64,000 nt of DNA from Peribacillus huizhouensis. GTDB lineage: Bacteria; Bacillota; Bacilli; Bacillales; DSM-1321. This document shows positions 63,110-64,000 of the stretch, piece after piece (the stretch's first letter is position 1; each line of letters starts with the position of its first letter). A program made the translations under genes and the position numbers. The notes under the pieces are model-generated. The model did no database searches. It was not told the DNA's origin and worked only from the letters and a program-made list of their open reading frames with translations. The DNA lies in contig NZ_JACJHX010000004.1 of assembly GCF_014138605.1 (NCBI RefSeq), forward strand, positions 186,001 through 250,000, read 5' to 3'.

Positions 63110-63212
63110 CAAAGAAGGTGTCCAAAAGAGCTTGACATTACACTTTGTACAAGAAATTTAGTCTGCGTGAAGTGTATAATGTCTAAACCCATTGGTTTTG
63201 CACCTTCTTTTG
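63110..63212. repeat. nested inverted repeat (MITE-like)
   Basis: Outer arms CAAAGAAGGTG (63110-63120) and CACCTTCTTTTG (63201-63212); inner arms GACATTACACTT (63134-63145) and AAGTGTATAATGTC (63170-63183). A ~100-base hairpin-forming segment between the tandem repeats and the amidohydrolase gene; it could also end that gene's transcript, since it starts 9 bases after the stop. Confidence 0.65.
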
Positions 63213-63221
63213 TTTACTCTG

Positions 63222-64000
63222 TTATTCGTTCAAATATGCCCATGCATATTGTGCGTATAGTTCTGCTCCAGTACCAAGAGCGTCTTCGTCAATATTGAAT
63301 TTGCCATGGTGATGTGCCCATTCCGTATCTTTTTCAGGATTTCCACTCCCCACTAATGCAAAGCTACCAGGGGCTTCATCTAGATAGAAGCTGAAGTCTT
63401 CGCCACCCATTGTCGGTTTTTCAGAATATAAAACATCCTCACCAAATGCTTCTGAAGCGACCTTTTGTACGAACTTAGCACTGTGTTCATCATTAATAAC
63501 CGGTTGGGTTCCGCGGATATATTCAACTTTGGCGCTTGCACCGTAAATGTTGGCGACATTTTCAGCGTATTGCTCGATTTGTTGTTCAATATGAGCTCGC
63601 GTTTCATTGTCAAAACAACGGACAGTCCCTTCGATGACAGCATTTTCGGCAATGACGTTGAACCGTGTGCCTACATCCATTTTGCCTATCGTTAGAACGG
63701 CAGGTTTTTGCGGGTCAATCGTTCTTGATACAACTGATTGAACATTCATGACGAAAGAAGAGGCGACAATTGCTGCATCGATGCAATCTTGTGGCATAGC
63801 GCCATGACCGCCTTTTCCTTTAAATGTCACTCTGACAATATCTGCTGAAGCAAAAGATGGTCCCGGTGTACATGAAACTTTATGAGTCGGCATTTGTGAC
63901 CATATATGAATACCGAATACATTATCAACGCCTTCCATTGCTCCTTGCTTCACCATTTCTCGTGCACCTGTTGCTGCTTCTTCAGCAGGCTGAAATATTA
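63222..64000 (-). CDS. M20D-family amidohydrolase, C-terminal part (cut by window edge)
   Basis: About 259 codons are visible and the frame is open to base 64000 (IFQPAEEAATGAREM). FQPAEE, GVDNVFGIHIWSQMPTH and the inserted dimerisation domain (VTFKGKGGHGAMPQDCIDAA), then PTMGGEDFSFYL and the final WAHHHGKFNIDEDAL, are typical of aminoacylase/hippurate hydrolase/IAA-amino-acid hydrolase enzymes with two metal ions. It removes an acyl group from an N-acylated amino acid; the substrate is unknown. The N-terminus with the first metal ligands is outside the window. Confidence 0.9.
   Translation of the reverse strand, partial: IFQPAEEAATGAREMVKQGAMEGVDNVFGIHIWSQMPTHKVSCTPGPSFASADIVRVTFKGKGGHGAMPQDCIDAAIVASSFVMNVQSVVSRTIDPQKPAVLTIGKMDVGTRFNVIAENAVIEGTVRCFDNETRAHIEQQIEQYAENVANIYGASAKVEYIRGTQPVINDEHSAKFVQKVASEAFGEDVLYSEKPTMGGEDFSFYLDEAPGSFALVGSGNPEKDTEWAHHHGKFNIDEDALGTGAELYAQYAWAYLNE

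Noticed and set aside
62833-63192. 119-codon minus-strand frame with RELRAGTGPL-type repeats
   Set aside because: It is the translation of the 41-bp tandem DNA repeat; the period is not a multiple of three and different frames give unrelated peptides.

Overview
The window looks like chromosome from a spore-forming, motile, low-GC Bacillaceae bacterium close to Bacillus sensu lato. The evidence is gene content and order: pdaA (spore cortex), rlmCD, SE1561 family, a yfkAB-yfkD-yfkE-yfkF-yfkH-yfkI-yfkK block in Bacillus subtilis order, mapB, motAB, mreBH, a pbpA/pbpH-type transpeptidase and iol genes. Shine-Dalgarno sites are strong and many genes end in clear intrinsic terminators.

Region 1 (1-14.05 kb) is a carbohydrate or polyol cluster, nearly all on the minus strand. 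It holds an RbsBAC-type ABC importer, two zinc-type alcohol dehydrogenases, an SDR, an FGGY kinase, a HAD phosphatase, a D-2-hydroxyacid dehydrogenase, a phosphotriesterase-family lactonase-like enzyme, a shikimate-dehydrogenase-like protein cut by the window edge, a GntR/UTRA regulator and, divergently, a D-allulose/D-tagatose 3-epimerase. A shared GTTACTACATAGTAAC-like operator lies at three promoters and a good cre site lies before the importer. A relic of a class II aldolase sits between kinase and SDR. The logic is import, oxidation to a ketose, epimerisation, phosphorylation; the aldolase step is broken here.

Region 2 (14.6-23.2 kb) is an accessory, defence-like island: a decayed DUF418 gene, a McrB-like AAA protein overlapping a DUF2357/PD-(D/E)XK nuclease (type IV restriction-like), a GIY-YIG/DUF2075 helicase interrupted by one in-frame TGA, a MazG-like pyrophosphohydrolase and an IS110-family remnant.

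Region 3 (23.2-40.1 kb) mixes housekeeping and accessory genes: rlmCD, AlkA-like glycosylase, COG4705 membrane protein, pentapeptide-repeat protein, pdaA, enoyl-CoA hydratase, a MarR-MFS efflux pair, an SDR and a DUF3533/PadR pair that share a duplicated promoter, a beta-lactamase-like serine hydrolase, an integrase relic and SE1561.

Region 4 (40.2-57.3 kb) is the yfk block, mapB, motAB, mreBH, a second YihY-family gene, DUF5412 and a PBP2-like transpeptidase. It is crowded with non-coding dispersed repeats. A ~200 bp element in inverted copies brackets the yfk block; a ~95 bp palindrome in inverted copies brackets mapB-motAB-mreBH; an ATAAAGTGAAACTTC element forms the stop codon of motB and the 5' end of the yfkF reading frame. 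An orphan promoter-to-terminator unit lies between yfkD and yfkE.

Region 5 (57.5-64 kb) has a reduced inositol set (iolJ, iolC, iolA, divergent iolR) with tandem IolR-type 11-mers and a cre site, then tandem repeats and the C-terminal part of an M20 amidohydrolase running off the window.
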